Shown piece by piece: positions 16,299 through 24,575 of a DNA stretch of 64,000 bases. The stretch lies in NCBI GenBank assembly GCA_009910795.1, contig VMEE01000039.1:117859-181858 (forward strand), read 5' to 3'. The number at the start of each line of letters is the position of its first letter. Within the stretch, counting starts at the first letter, position 1. The notes under the pieces are model-generated. The model was not told the DNA's origin. It worked only from the letters and a program-made list of their open reading frames with translations, and made no database searches. Source of the DNA: Dehalobacter sp. CP (GTDB lineage: Bacteria > Bacillota_B > Desulfitobacteriia > Desulfitobacteriales > Syntrophobotulaceae). The position numbers and the translations under genes are program-made.

Positions 16299-17141
16299 GT
16301 GTATAAGGTAGTCAAAAGAAGGCAGTTGGCAGACATTATTACACTGCTGGAAGTAGAAGCTCCGGAAGTCGCCAAGAAAGCCCAACCCGGCGAATTTGTC
16401 ATTGTTCGCCAAAATGAGGAATCTGAAAGGATCCCTTTGACCATCATGGACTTTAATCGGGATAAAGGGACAATCACCATCGTCATCCAGGAGGTAGGCT
16501 ATTCATCCAATCTGATTACCCGGATGCAGGAAGGTGATTCTTTTGTTACATTTGTAGGACCGCTCGGACAAGCCACCGAAATGGAGAATTACGGTACGGT
16601 TCTGTGCATTGGCGGCGGCGTGGGTATTGCGCCGGTTCATCCGATTGCGCGCGGCCTGAAAGAAGCAGGGAATAAGGTCATCTCCATTCTCGGAGCAAGA
16701 ACTAAAGACCTGCTGATCCTCGAAGACGAAATGCGGGCCGTAAGTAATGAAGTCGTCATTACAACCGATGACGGCACTTATGGCATGAAAGGTTTTGTCA
16801 CGCACGGCATCCAGTCCGTTTTGGACCAGGGTATCAAAGTTGATGCGATCTGGGCGATTGGTCCGGTCGTTATGATGAAATCCGTAGCGAATTTTACCAG
16901 ACCTCTTGGCATCAAGACCATCGTCAGTATGAATCCTGTCATGGTCGACGGAACAGGAATGTGCGGTGCCTGCAGACTCGATGTCGGCGGCGAAACCAAA
17001 TTTGCCTGTGTTGACGGGCCGGAATTTGACGGCCACAAGGTAGATTTTGACCTGGCCATGAAACGTTCGGCCTTCTTTAAAAATGAAGAAGCTGTCGCTT
17101 ACGGTAAAGTCAAGTGCCAGTGTGCAAAGGAGGGCAAATAA
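16299..17141 (+). CDS. nfnA: Ferredoxin:NADP oxidoreductase NfnA / sulfide dehydrogenase subunit
   Basis: A 280-residue flavoprotein of the dihydroorotate dehydrogenase electron-transfer (PyrK-like) type: FAD beta barrel (1-95, PLTIMDFN), NAD-binding Rossmann half (100-220, CIGGGVGIAP) and a C-terminal [2Fe-2S] site in GMCGACRLDVGG...FACVDG. With NfnB it forms the cytosolic complex that couples NADH and reduced ferredoxin to NADP by electron bifurcation; some members reduce polysulfide instead. GTG 16299 follows GAGGGGGAG. nfnB starts two bases after its stop. Confidence 0.88.
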   Translation: MYKVVKRRQLADIITLLEVEAPEVAKKAQPGEFVIVRQNEESERIPLTIMDFNRDKGTITIVIQEVGYSSNLITRMQEGDSFVTFVGPLGQATEMENYGTVLCIGGGVGIAPVHPIARGLKEAGNKVISILGARTKDLLILEDEMRAVSNEVVITTDDGTYGMKGFVTHGIQSVLDQGIKVDAIWAIGPVVMMKSVANFTRPLGIKTIVSMNPVMVDGTGMCGACRLDVGGETKFACVDGPEFDGHKVDFDLAMKRSAFFKNEEAVAYGKVKCQCAKEGK

Positions 17142-17143
17142 TC

Positions 17144-18532
17144 ATGGCATCAAAAGCACCACGACATGATATGCCCTGTCAGGATCCAATCGTCCGGGGG
17201 AAAAATTTCAGCGAAGTTGCGCTGGGATACACGGTAGAGACCGCTGCGGAAGAGGCCAAACGCTGCATTCAGTGCAAAAAGCCAAAATGTGTGGAAGGCT
17301 GCCCGGTAGGGGTAGATATTCCCCAGTTTATCAATAAAATAGCCGAGGGTGAACACCTCGAAGCCGCGTCCATCTTAAAAGGCAAAAATACCTTGCCGGC
17401 AATTTGCGGACGTGTCTGCCCGCAGGAATCCCAGTGTGAAGCCCAGTGTATCCTTGGCGTCAAAGGCGAACCGGTTGCAATCGGCCGTTTGGAGCGCTTT
17501 GCAGCAGATTACGAAATGGCCAATGGCACAAGCAAATTAGAAAAAGCAACACCGTCAGGCAAAAAGGTAGCCGTGATTGGTGCTGGTCCTGCGGGACTGA
17601 CCTGTGCGGCTGAGCTCGCCCGCAAAGGCCATGCTGTAACTGTTCTGGAAGCCTTGCATGTGGCCGGCGGCGTACTGATGTACGGAATTCCTGAATTCCG
17701 TCTGCCGAAAGCCATTGTTCAGAAAGAAATCAACAGCTTAAAAGATATGGGCGTCGAAATCCTGGTTAACCAAGTCGTTGGCAAAGTCACCTCTGTCCAG
17801 GAACTGCTGGCAAACGGCTATGATGCCGTATTTATCGGCACCGGCGCCGGGCTGCCATACTTTATGAAGATTCCGGGTGAAAACTACAACGGCGTATATT
17901 CCGCCAATGAGTTCCTGACCCGGTCGAATCTGATGAAAGCCTATGATTTCCCGAATCATGCGACCCCGATCAAAGTGGGAGAGCAGGTCGCGGTACTTGG
18001 CGGCGGCAACGTGGCCATGGACGCAGCCAGAACAGCGCTTCGTCTCGGTGCCAAAGACGTTTACATCGTTTATCGCCGTTCCATGACCGAATTGCCGGCG
18101 CGTGTTGAGGAAGTGCATCACGCTGAGGAAGAAGGCATTCAATTTAAGATATTGACCAATCCGATTGCGATCAATGGTGACGAAAACGGTAATGTCAAGA
18201 GCATGACCTGTCTGAAATATGAGCTGGGTGAGCCGGATGCATCCGGACGCCGCCGTCCGGTAGCGATTGAAGGTTCCGAGTTTGAGCTGCCGGTGCAGAC
18301 CGTCGTAGTCTCGATCGGCCAGGGACCGAATCCGCTCGTGACCACCACGACAGCAGGTTTGGAACTGAACAAGTGGGGCAACATCGTTGCCGATGAGACG
18401 ACCATGGCGACCTCGATTCCGGGTGTGTATGCCGGCGGAGACATCGTGACCGGCGCAGCCACTGTCATTCTCGCAATGGGCGCTGGAAAAACGGCTGCAG
18501 CTTCGATCGACGCGCATTTAATGACAAACTAG
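17144..18532 (+). CDS. nfnB: NADPH-binding subunit NfnB (GltD-like)
   Basis: A 462-residue protein of the glutamate-synthase small-subunit family. The N-terminal part has two [4Fe-4S] cysteine groups (CIQCKKPKCVEGCP at about 40-53 and CGRVCPQESQCEAQC at about 88-102). Next is the FAD site VAVIGAGPAGLTCAAELA (about 141), then the NADP site VAVLGGGNVAMDAARTALR (about 283). It carries the bifurcating FAD in Nfn. A lone GltD-like protein with no GltB and with NfnA beside it argues against glutamate synthase. ATG 17144 follows AAGGAGGG. Confidence 0.9.
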   Translation: MASKAPRHDMPCQDPIVRGKNFSEVALGYTVETAAEEAKRCIQCKKPKCVEGCPVGVDIPQFINKIAEGEHLEAASILKGKNTLPAICGRVCPQESQCEAQCILGVKGEPVAIGRLERFAADYEMANGTSKLEKATPSGKKVAVIGAGPAGLTCAAELARKGHAVTVLEALHVAGGVLMYGIPEFRLPKAIVQKEINSLKDMGVEILVNQVVGKVTSVQELLANGYDAVFIGTGAGLPYFMKIPGENYNGVYSANEFLTRSNLMKAYDFPNHATPIKVGEQVAVLGGGNVAMDAARTALRLGAKDVYIVYRRSMTELPARVEEVHHAEEEGIQFKILTNPIAINGDENGNVKSMTCLKYELGEPDASGRRRPVAIEGSEFELPVQTVVVSIGQGPNPLVTTTTAGLELNKWGNIVADETTMATSIPGVYAGGDIVTGAATVILAMGAGKTAAASIDAHLMTN

Positions 18533-18579
18533 TTGACTGTAACGCAACTTAGCCCTAAATAAAAGACGTCAATGTATAA

Positions 18580-18887
18580 TGTGCACCCCAAATGTTGGAC
18601 AAAAAAATCAACATTTGGAGGTGCACTTTTCTATGGCAAAATATTCTTATAAACAACGTCTGGAAGCAGTAATGAAAGTAACCGAAAAACACATGTCATG
18701 TAAAGCTGTTGGGAGATTACTCGGATGCGGAGATACACATGTACGACGCTGGGTAAAACGGTATGAAAACTTTGGAGTTGAGGGGTTAATACGAAAACCC
18801 AGAATTTCACCTATGATCATGAAAACGATGAATATATTGCTTAGCACCATCCAAAAAATTGTAAAAAATTTTAAAACTATCACGTAA
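18580..18887 (+). mobile_element. IS3-family remnant (left end only)
   Basis: The left end carries an inverted repeat of GTGCACCCCAAATGTTG (18581-18597) with 18609-18626, typical of IS150/IS3-like ends. A TATAAT box lies at 18575-18580 and orfA follows. The orfB transposase and right end are missing, so the element cannot move by itself. Confidence 0.6.
18633..18887 (+). pseudogene. Truncated IS3-family OrfA (HTH protein)
   Basis: The first 65 or so residues (YSYKQRLEAVMKVTEKHMS, LLGCGDTHVRRWVKRYE, GVEGLIRK) are the helix-turn-helix of IS3-type OrfA. After RKPR the similarity stops and the frame runs 20 residues into unrelated AT-rich sequence. ATG 18633 follows GGAGGTG, which is itself part of the terminal inverted repeat. 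Confidence 0.65.
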
Positions 18888-18892
18888 AGTAC

Positions 18893-18921
18893 TTGTATAC
18901 TCATGTGATTTGTGATATATT
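18893..18921 (+). promoter_or_regulatory. Sigma-A-type promoter of a possible small RNA
   Basis: TTGTAT (18893-18898) and TATATT (18916-18921) with a 17-base spacer. No gene starts nearby; a terminator follows 92 bases later. Confidence 0.45.
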
Positions 18922-18927
18922 ATACAT

Positions 18928-19046
18928 GTCGGACGGTGGTATGACCACCTGATAAGTTACAATAGGATGAACGAGAATTTTATTTAATTTGGTGTCCAAA
19001 AAATTATTATAGAAAATGACCGGTACGTGTTCAGCCGGTCATTTTT
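18928..19046 (+). ncRNA. Possible small untranslated RNA
   Basis: Between a promoter and a strong terminator lies about 120 bases without a coding frame. GGTGGT (18935-18940) pairs with ACCACC (18944-18949), and GGAC (18931-18934) can pair with GTCC at the far side, closing a multi-branch fold. The end is AAAATGACCGG (19013-19023) pairing with CCGGTCATTTT (19035-19045), then T residues. I could not match it to a known RNA family. Confidence 0.35.
19013..19046 (+). terminator. Intrinsic terminator
   Basis: An 11-bp perfect stem, AAAATGACCGG with CCGGTCATTTT, with an 11-base loop and a T tract. It may end the candidate small RNA. Confidence 0.75.
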
Positions 19047-19098
19047 CATTAATGTTTGACTTATGCCTGATTAGAGAGTATATTTTTTATAGGCTTCG

Positions 19099-19128
19099 AA
19101 AGACTTTTGAAACATTAGAGTCTTTTTT
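19099..19128 (+). terminator. Terminator-like hairpin in the corA leader region
   Basis: AAAGACT (19099-19105) pairs with AGTCTTT (19119-19125), followed by more T residues. A second pairing, AGTCTT with AAGACT, occurs further down the same leader, so alternative folds are possible. Confidence 0.45.
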
Positions 19129-19381
19129 CAGTGAAACGAAGGCGGCTGCCAACGGCTTGGCATCAGCCAAATTTTCTAAATGAAAGCAGGTGAGAAAACT
19201 GGACGGTGACGGTTCCTACGGAGGAATAGAAATCTACAATAGTATAAAGCAGGAAAAAGTCTTAGTTTTCTTACGATTACAATTTTTTGAAGACTGAAAG
19301 ATCATCGTTTTGTCATCAAGTAGATAGCTTTTTTCATTCGGATTCTGAGACTTTCTTCCTGCGGAAAACGGGGGGGAAGCT
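19129..19381 (+). promoter_or_regulatory. Structured 5' leader upstream of corA, class unknown
   Basis: The 250 bases before corA hold a strong nested hairpin (GGCTG 19144-19148 with CAGCC 19164-19168, closing CCAA-CGGC-TTGG) and TTCCT-ACGG-AGGAA (19213-19226). More hairpins and a GC-rich stretch follow just before the start codon. This suggests a structured regulatory RNA ahead of a Mg transporter. I compared it from memory with M-box, yybP-ykoY and c-di-GMP consensus features and found no match. Confidence 0.35.
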
Positions 19382-20335
19382 GTGCTCAGAATCTATAAAA
19401 ATGATGGAATTAATTACCAAGAACATGACCTGAAAAGCCTGACGCGAAATGCCTGGGTCAACCTTGTTAATCCTGCGCCAGATGAACTTGTTCTGATTGC
19501 GGAAAAAACCAATTGCCCGCTTGATTTTCTTAAAGCGGCGCTTGATGAAGAAGAACGTCCACGTATTGAAATTGAGGATGATTCTGCGCTTATTCTTATT
19601 AATATACCGGTCATGTTAAGTGAGACGAGTTATGATACGTTGCCTTTGGGTATCGTTATAACGCCCGAAAACATTATCACGGTATGTCTCGAAAATAACC
19701 CCGTTGTTCTCGAATTTAATGAGTATAACCGGCGGTCTTTCAATACGGCCAAGCGAACAAGGTTTTTGTTCCAGATCCTCTATAAGTCCGCGACGTATTA
19801 TTTAAGATATCTACGCCAAATCAGCAGGTTAAGTGAACAAATTGAAGTGGATCTGCGCAGAACCATGAAAAACAAACAACTATTCGAACTGATGGATCTC
19901 CAGCAGGGTTTAACGTACTTTACTTCCTCGCTTCGTTCCAATGGCATTGTTATGGATCGGCTGCTGCGTATCCGCTCGAATAATCAGTGCCGGCATCTCA
20001 TTCAGATTCATGAAGAAGATGAAGATTTGCTGGAAGATGTCATCATTGAAAATAATCAGGCTGTTCAGATGGTTGAGATGTACAGCAGGATCCTTACGAA
20101 TCTGACAGATACGTTTGCATCCATTATTTCGAATAACTTGAATATGGTCATGAAATTCTTAACGTCGATGACGATTATTTTAGCGATTCCGACGATGATC
20201 GCAAGTTTCTGGGGGATGAATGTCAATGTCCCTTTCCGCGATTCAAATCCATATGGGTTTGTCTTCGTCGTGGCGATTGCTGCGCTGGTTACGGGAACTG
20301 CAGTATATATCCTGATTCGAAGGAAGATACTATAA
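19382..20335 (+). CDS. corA: CorA-family magnesium/cobalt transporter
   Basis: A 317-residue protein with a large cytoplasmic N-terminal domain (1-255) and two C-terminal membrane helices (about 258-276 and 291-312) joined by the signature GMN motif at 278-280 (FWGMNVNVPF). CorA pentamers carry Mg2+ (also Co2+ and Ni2+) into the cell. GTG 19382 follows GGGGGGAAG. The gene stands alone behind a long structured leader, and the direct repeat GATGTTCAGTCTAAGAAAAA / GATATTCAGTCTAAGA lies just after the stop. Confidence 0.9.
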   Translation: MLRIYKNDGINYQEHDLKSLTRNAWVNLVNPAPDELVLIAEKTNCPLDFLKAALDEEERPRIEIEDDSALILINIPVMLSETSYDTLPLGIVITPENIITVCLENNPVVLEFNEYNRRSFNTAKRTRFLFQILYKSATYYLRYLRQISRLSEQIEVDLRRTMKNKQLFELMDLQQGLTYFTSSLRSNGIVMDRLLRIRSNNQCRHLIQIHEEDEDLLEDVIIENNQAVQMVEMYSRILTNLTDTFASIISNNLNMVMKFLTSMTIILAIPTMIASFWGMNVNVPFRDSNPYGFVFVVAIAALVTGTAVYILIRRKIL

Positions 20336-20427
20336 GAAAAGATGTTCAGTCTAAGAAAAAAGATATTCAGTCTAAGATGGCGCTTCATTTGAGGCGCTTT
20401 TCCTATTACTTTATATACTCAAAATCA

Positions 20428-20577
20428 ACGCCATGTAGTCTATCCGCGCCCAAGCGGAGCACGATGCGGAGCGCGGCTTTTTGACGGCCACGGATGGCCT
20501 AATGTCGCGGTGCCATGGATAGGAGCGACGCGCCAAGGAGGGCGCAATAGCCGAAGAGCGGTTAGGGTACATGGCGT
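20428..20577 (-). repeat. Dispersed multi-hairpin repeat, copy B (reverse orientation)
   Basis: The outer stem is ACGCCATGTA (20428-20437) with TACATGGCGT (20568-20577), a sequence unrelated to the outer stem of copy A. The interior contains the same modules in reverse: the GCGGAGC...GGAGCGCGGC block, GGCCA-CGGA-TGGCC (20486-20499), a GTCGC/GCGAC stem around CCATGG, GCGCC-AAGGAG-GGCGC and GCCGAAGAGCGGT. It lies between convergent corA and the DUF2148 gene. Nothing else was seen in the 345-base gap. Confidence 0.85.
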
Positions 20578-20680
20578 AAACCCAAAATGATAAGAAAATA
20601 CCGCTAATAGTTTTGTGAGCTATTAGCAGTATACGAATACAAAAGATTCTTTACAAAAAAGACTAAGTAAGAACAGAACA

Positions 20681-21199
20681 TTAACGGTCAAAATAGATGT
20701 TTTTGCTGCTCGCATTCAGCGGGATTGCGACAGCGATATCCCCCTCAATTAACCCTATTTTTTTCGCAACGGCACCTGCGGAATACATGATGCGGTTATC
20801 CGCGTTGAGCGTTCCGGCTGTCTTTACGGCAGACCCGAGTGCAATACCCAGGTCAATCAGGCGCCAGGGACAAAGCGGACCGTTAAATTCCGGCCCTTGC
20901 GCGACAGCTTCGAGCATCGTGCAGTTTGGATGGCCGCAGGCGCCGCAGTTTAAGCCGGCATGTTTGGCATCCTTCAGAGAAAGTAAAACCAGCGCCTGAG
21001 AATTACGTATATTGGCAGCATCACGGTTGAAAAACTTCTTCCCGTTTTCCTCGCTGCACTTCGACATTTCATCGGCCAGATAAGTCATTACAGCTGGTTC
21101 TGTAATGACCTTTACATTTATGTAATCCTGTCCTTTTGCTTTCGGTGCGGTGACTGCGGACAAAGCCATAAGCTCAGCTACGGTTTTCATAATTTCCAT
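20681..21199 (-). CDS. DUF2148 ferredoxin-domain protein
   Basis: A 172-residue protein with the cysteine cluster LNCGACGHPNCTMLEA (about 93-108) and GPLCPWRLIDLG (about 121). DUF2148 proteins carry these conserved cysteines and are common in anaerobes; an iron-sulfur cluster is expected but the role is unknown. It starts at ATG 21199 behind AAGGGAG. It is single, divergent from xseA and convergent with corA across repeat copy B. Confidence 0.75.
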   Translation of the reverse strand: MEIMKTVAELMALSAVTAPKAKGQDYINVKVITEPAVMTYLADEMSKCSEENGKKFFNRDAANIRNSQALVLLSLKDAKHAGLNCGACGHPNCTMLEAVAQGPEFNGPLCPWRLIDLGIALGSAVKTAGTLNADNRIMYSAGAVAKKIGLIEGDIAVAIPLNASSKNIYFDR

Positions 21200-21378
21200 A
21201 TTCCTGTTTCTCCCTTCAAAATTGTGCGCTGTTCTAGTGTTTTTGATATTTTGTAAGTATAATAGTACTATTATTATAACGAATTACCAGAACTTTGTAA
21301 AAATCTGCACGCCATTATATTCATATTTTTAAGATCGACAAGGGTATTTAAAGGGTATTTAAATGAGGTGGAACTGAT

Positions 21379-22626
21379 TTGAACGAAAGAATACTGACGG
21401 TATCGGAAATCAACCGGGAAATCAATGACGCGCTTAAAAAACATAACCGTCTATGGAATTGCTGGGTGACAGGCGAGATATCCAATTTTAAAGATCATAT
21501 TCCGTCAGGTCACTGGTATTTTACGCTAAAAGACAAAGAAGCCGGCATAAAAACCGTGATGTTTAAAACCAGGAATCTGACGGCTGGTTTTCAGCCTCAA
21601 AATGGGATGAAAGTGCTGGTCCGGGGAAGTATCCGTCTTTATGAAAAAGACGGCAGCGTCCAGCTGTATGCGGAAGAAATCTACCCGAGCGGCCTCGGGG
21701 CATTATACCTGGCATTTGAACAGCTAAAGAGCCGCTTGGCTGCCGAAGGACTGTTTGCCGCAGAGCAGAAGAAACCGATCCCAAGATTTCCTTCGAGGGT
21801 GGCCATCGTCACCAGTCCTACCGGAGCGGCACTGAAGGACATCTTGCATATTGCCCGAAGACGCAATCCATTGGTTTCATTAATCATTATTCCTTCTGCG
21901 GTTCAGGGTGAGGCAGCACCGGCAGAAATCGTCCGAGCCATTCAGCGAGCCAATCATTATGGAGAGATTGACCTGCTGATTATCGGCAGGGGAGGCGGTT
22001 CCCTGGAAGAGTTATGGGCTTTCAACACCGAGGAGGTGGCAAGAGCCATTGCTACTTCCCGTATACCGGTCGTTTCCGCTGTCGGTCATGAGGTCGATTA
22101 TACGATTGCAGATTTCGTTGCCGATCTAAGAGCGCCGACGCCGTCAGCTGCTGCAGAATTGGTCATTCCGGTCCTTAATGAATTGCAAGACGGTATCCGT
22201 TATTATGAAGAAAAGCTCAAACAAAGGATCCAAAACGTTCTGCGAACCAAAAGGCATAAAGTGGAAGAATTGATGTCTAACTCGGCTTTGGCCCGCCCGG
22301 GCTGGCGTGTCGAACAATCCAGACAGAATTTGGATTATCTCTCCACGCGTCTTGTCGAGGGAATGACTGGATTTCTGACAGAAAAAAATGGTATACTTAG
22401 GTTGTTAAGCGCGAAAATTGACTTATTAAGTCCCTTGAATATACTGGGAAGAGGATATTCTTTAGCCTATGATATCGAGGGGAAATTAATCAAAACGGTA
22501 AGACAGGCCACAGCAGGGGATGCTTTATCCGTGCGGCTCAGTGACGGGACATTAATCTGCGAAGTTACAGATACAGAAGAACTTCAAACGTCAAGCGATT
22601 CAAACGTCAAGAGAGGATTACCATGA
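21379..22626 (+). CDS. xseA: Exodeoxyribonuclease VII large subunit
   Basis: Degrades single-stranded DNA together with XseB. The 415 residues hold an N-terminal OB fold (1-100), the catalytic domain with SPTGAALKDI, IGRGGGSLEELWAFN and HEVDYTIADFVADLRAPTP, and a C-terminal coiled coil (about 270-370). TTG 21379 is preceded by GAGGTGG with eight-base spacing. It overlaps xseB by four bases. folD, often just upstream, is absent here. Confidence 0.95.
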   Translation: MNERILTVSEINREINDALKKHNRLWNCWVTGEISNFKDHIPSGHWYFTLKDKEAGIKTVMFKTRNLTAGFQPQNGMKVLVRGSIRLYEKDGSVQLYAEEIYPSGLGALYLAFEQLKSRLAAEGLFAAEQKKPIPRFPSRVAIVTSPTGAALKDILHIARRRNPLVSLIIIPSAVQGEAAPAEIVRAIQRANHYGEIDLLIIGRGGGSLEELWAFNTEEVARAIATSRIPVVSAVGHEVDYTIADFVADLRAPTPSAAAELVIPVLNELQDGIRYYEEKLKQRIQNVLRTKRHKVEELMSNSALARPGWRVEQSRQNLDYLSTRLVEGMTGFLTEKNGILRLLSAKIDLLSPLNILGRGYSLAYDIEGKLIKTVRQATAGDALSVRLSDGTLICEVTDTEELQTSSDSNVKRGLP

Positions 22627-22859
22627 AAAAGAATAGCGATAAAGAAGCCTTCAGCTTCGAAAAGGGGATCGAAAGGCTGGAACAAATCATTAATGATCTG
22701 GATCAGAACAATGTGCAGCTCGAGCAAGCCCTGGACTTGTTTGGGGAAGGAATTAAGCTGATCAAACAATGTAACGGCCTTCTGGATTCGGCCGAAGCAA
22801 AGGTCAAAGTCTTGTTAGAAAATAGTAAAGGTGAACTGGTAGTGACCGATCAAGATTAG
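22623..22859 (+). CDS. xseB: Exodeoxyribonuclease VII small subunit
   Basis: A 78-residue helical hairpin protein with the family core FEKGIERLEQIINDLD and the LEQALDLFGEGIKLIKQCN segment. Several copies decorate each XseA and regulate its activity. Its ATG overlaps the xseA stop, and ispA starts 15 bases after it. Confidence 0.95.
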   Translation: MKKNSDKEAFSFEKGIERLEQIINDLDQNNVQLEQALDLFGEGIKLIKQCNGLLDSAEAKVKVLLENSKGELVVTDQD

Positions 22860-22874
22860 GAGTACAGACTGAAA

Positions 22875-23741
22875 ATGTTCAAAGAACGCTATAATGACTA
22901 TTTGAATATGGTTGAACAATATCTCAATTATTTGCCGCTGGATCAGAGTATCCTGGGCAGGAGCATGAATTATTCCCTGGTCGGGGGAGGCAAAAGGATT
23001 CGGCCCGTATTGGCGCTGGCCTGCGCGGAGCTTGTCGGCGGACGGCCTGAAGAGCTTGTCTCAGAAGCTGCCGCGATCGAGCTTATCCACACCTATTCCC
23101 TGATTCATGACGATCTTCCAGCCATGGATGATGATGATTATCGCAGAGGTAAGCTGTCGAACCATAAAGTATTCGGAGAAGCCGGAGCCGTTTTGGCCGG
23201 CGATGCCTTGCTTACACTTGCTTTTGAGCTGCTGACCGAGCCTTCGGCAATAGAGCCTCAGAAAAAATTAAGAGTTATCAGAGAGACAGCCCAGGCTGCC
23301 GGCTGGCAGGGCATGGTCGGCGGGCAGAGCCTTGATACACTTGGAAACCTGGAAAACAACACGCTGGCTGATATTGAGCAGGTCCATCATTTAAAGACTG
23401 GCGCTCTTCTAAAGGCTTCAGCGCGTCTTGGCGCAATTCTAGGCGGAGGATCGGAGCCGGAGATTGAAATTTTGACAAGCTATGCTTTATACTTGGGATT
23501 AGCCTTTCAAATTAAAGACGATATTCTTGATGTTGTAGGAGAAAGTGCGGTCATCGGCAAATCCGCCGGTAAGGACCAAAAATCCGGCAAACCGACCTAT
23601 ACGTCACTGCTGGGACTTGAGGGGGCCAGGGAGCAACTGGAAAAAACGGTCTTTCTGGCGAAAGAATCCCTGTCTTGTTTTGGCCCGAAAGCAGCGTTTT
23701 TATTATCCCTGGCTGACTACACCGCTGAAAGAACAAACTAG
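22875..23741 (+). CDS. ispA: Polyprenyl (farnesyl/geranyl) diphosphate synthase
   Basis: Condenses isopentenyl diphosphate with allylic primers to make C10-C20 isoprenoid chains. The 288-residue all-helical protein has the first aspartate-rich motif DDLPAMDDDDYRRGK (about 77-91) and the second, KDDILD (about 215-220), plus GGKRIRP near the N-terminus. Size and an insert in the first motif are typical of bacterial FPP synthase. Its stop codon lies in the outer stem of repeat copy C. Confidence 0.92.
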   Translation: MFKERYNDYLNMVEQYLNYLPLDQSILGRSMNYSLVGGGKRIRPVLALACAELVGGRPEELVSEAAAIELIHTYSLIHDDLPAMDDDDYRRGKLSNHKVFGEAGAVLAGDALLTLAFELLTEPSAIEPQKKLRVIRETAQAAGWQGMVGGQSLDTLGNLENNTLADIEQVHHLKTGALLKASARLGAILGGGSEPEIEILTSYALYLGLAFQIKDDILDVVGESAVIGKSAGKDQKSGKPTYTSLLGLEGAREQLEKTVFLAKESLSCFGPKAAFLLSLADYTAERTN

Positions 23742-23954
23742 TACCATGTAACCCCTAAATCTTATATATCCTGGCGGCCGATTTCTTTTCATACTGCGTT
23801 GTCTTGTCGCTCCTATGCCATCCATGGCATCCGCGACATTTGTCCATCCGTGGACTTCAATCGCCATACACTCGGTATGGCTCAATCCTCCGCCTTGTCT
23901 TAAAAGAAATCTGCTCACCATTATATTACAATTTTAGGGGTTACAAGGTACTAG
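23738..23954 (+). repeat. Dispersed multi-hairpin repeat, copy C
   Basis: The outer stem is long: 23738-23760 (CTAGTACCATGTAACCCC region) with 23931-23954, nearly perfect. Inside are a GTCGC/GCGAC stem (23806-23810 with 23833-23837) around GCCA-TCCA-TGGC, a GTCCA-TCCG-TGGAC hairpin (23842-23855) and GCCATAC-ACTCG-GTATGGC. The second hairpin has T-A where copies A and B have G-C, a compensatory change. The 5' arm includes the ispA stop codon, so the element may also act as a terminator. It fills most of the 299-base gap. Confidence 0.8.
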
Positions 23955-24040
23955 ATAAAAATGACGAATGACGGGAACAATGACAGAAACATCATATGAT
24001 AGAAAAAATTAATCAGGATGAGAGAGGATGATTCATCGCT

Positions 24041-24499
24041 ATGAACCCAGTCTCTTCGATATTGAACAACAATATCATGTGGGTTTCGCTTTTTGCCTGG
24101 ATACTTGCCCAATTCTTAAAGATCCTGATCAATTTTGTGATTGAGAAGGAATGGGACTTTGATCTTCTGACAAGTTCCGGCGGATTTCCAAGTTCGCATA
24201 CAGCGATTGTCTGTGCCTTGGCCATCAGCATTGGCAAAACCGACGGCTGGGGATCTTCTCTGTTTGCGATTGCTGTTACGCTGGCTGTTATTGTCATGTA
24301 TGATGCTGCCGGTGTCCGGCGCGCAGCCGGAAATCATGCCAGAATTATCAACTATCTTGTGGAATGGATGCGGCAGCACCCGACAGATTTTTTGGGTTAT
24401 AATATTCAAGAGGAAAAGTTTAAGGAACTAATCGGTCATACGCCTTTTGAAGTGTTTGGCGGCGCAATTCTAGGCTGCGCAGTCGGTTTGATCTTTTAG
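24041..24499 (+). CDS. Divergent PAP2-family membrane protein (DUF212)
   Basis: A 152-residue membrane protein with the DUF212 signature SSGGFPSSHTAIVCALA (about 46-62) and MYDAAGVRRAAGNHA (about 87-101), which resemble the phosphatase motifs of PAP2 enzymes. About four membrane helices are predicted. Homologues (B. subtilis YuiD) are uncharacterised; a lipid-phosphate substrate is possible, and proximity to ispA and dxs hints at isoprenoid phosphates. Confidence 0.8.
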   Translation: MNPVSSILNNNIMWVSLFAWILAQFLKILINFVIEKEWDFDLLTSSGGFPSSHTAIVCALAISIGKTDGWGSSLFAIAVTLAVIVMYDAAGVRRAAGNHARIINYLVEWMRQHPTDFLGYNIQEEKFKELIGHTPFEVFGGAILGCAVGLIF

Positions 24500-24575
24500 T
24501 GACGCCAGAATGCAGCGCATTCTCGTGTCGCTATTTTGAGAACGGGGTATAGGATTAGAAAGGCAGGATAGACTT

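Noticed and set aside
18944..18975. Hammerhead ribozyme-like CTGATAAG ... GAACGAG
   Set aside because: The invariant CUGANGA core and GAAA are not present and the required stems do not form.
19129..19381. M-box (ykoK) Mg riboswitch before corA
   Set aside because: The leader is structured, but the conserved M-box loops I know are not present, so only an unclassified leader is reported.
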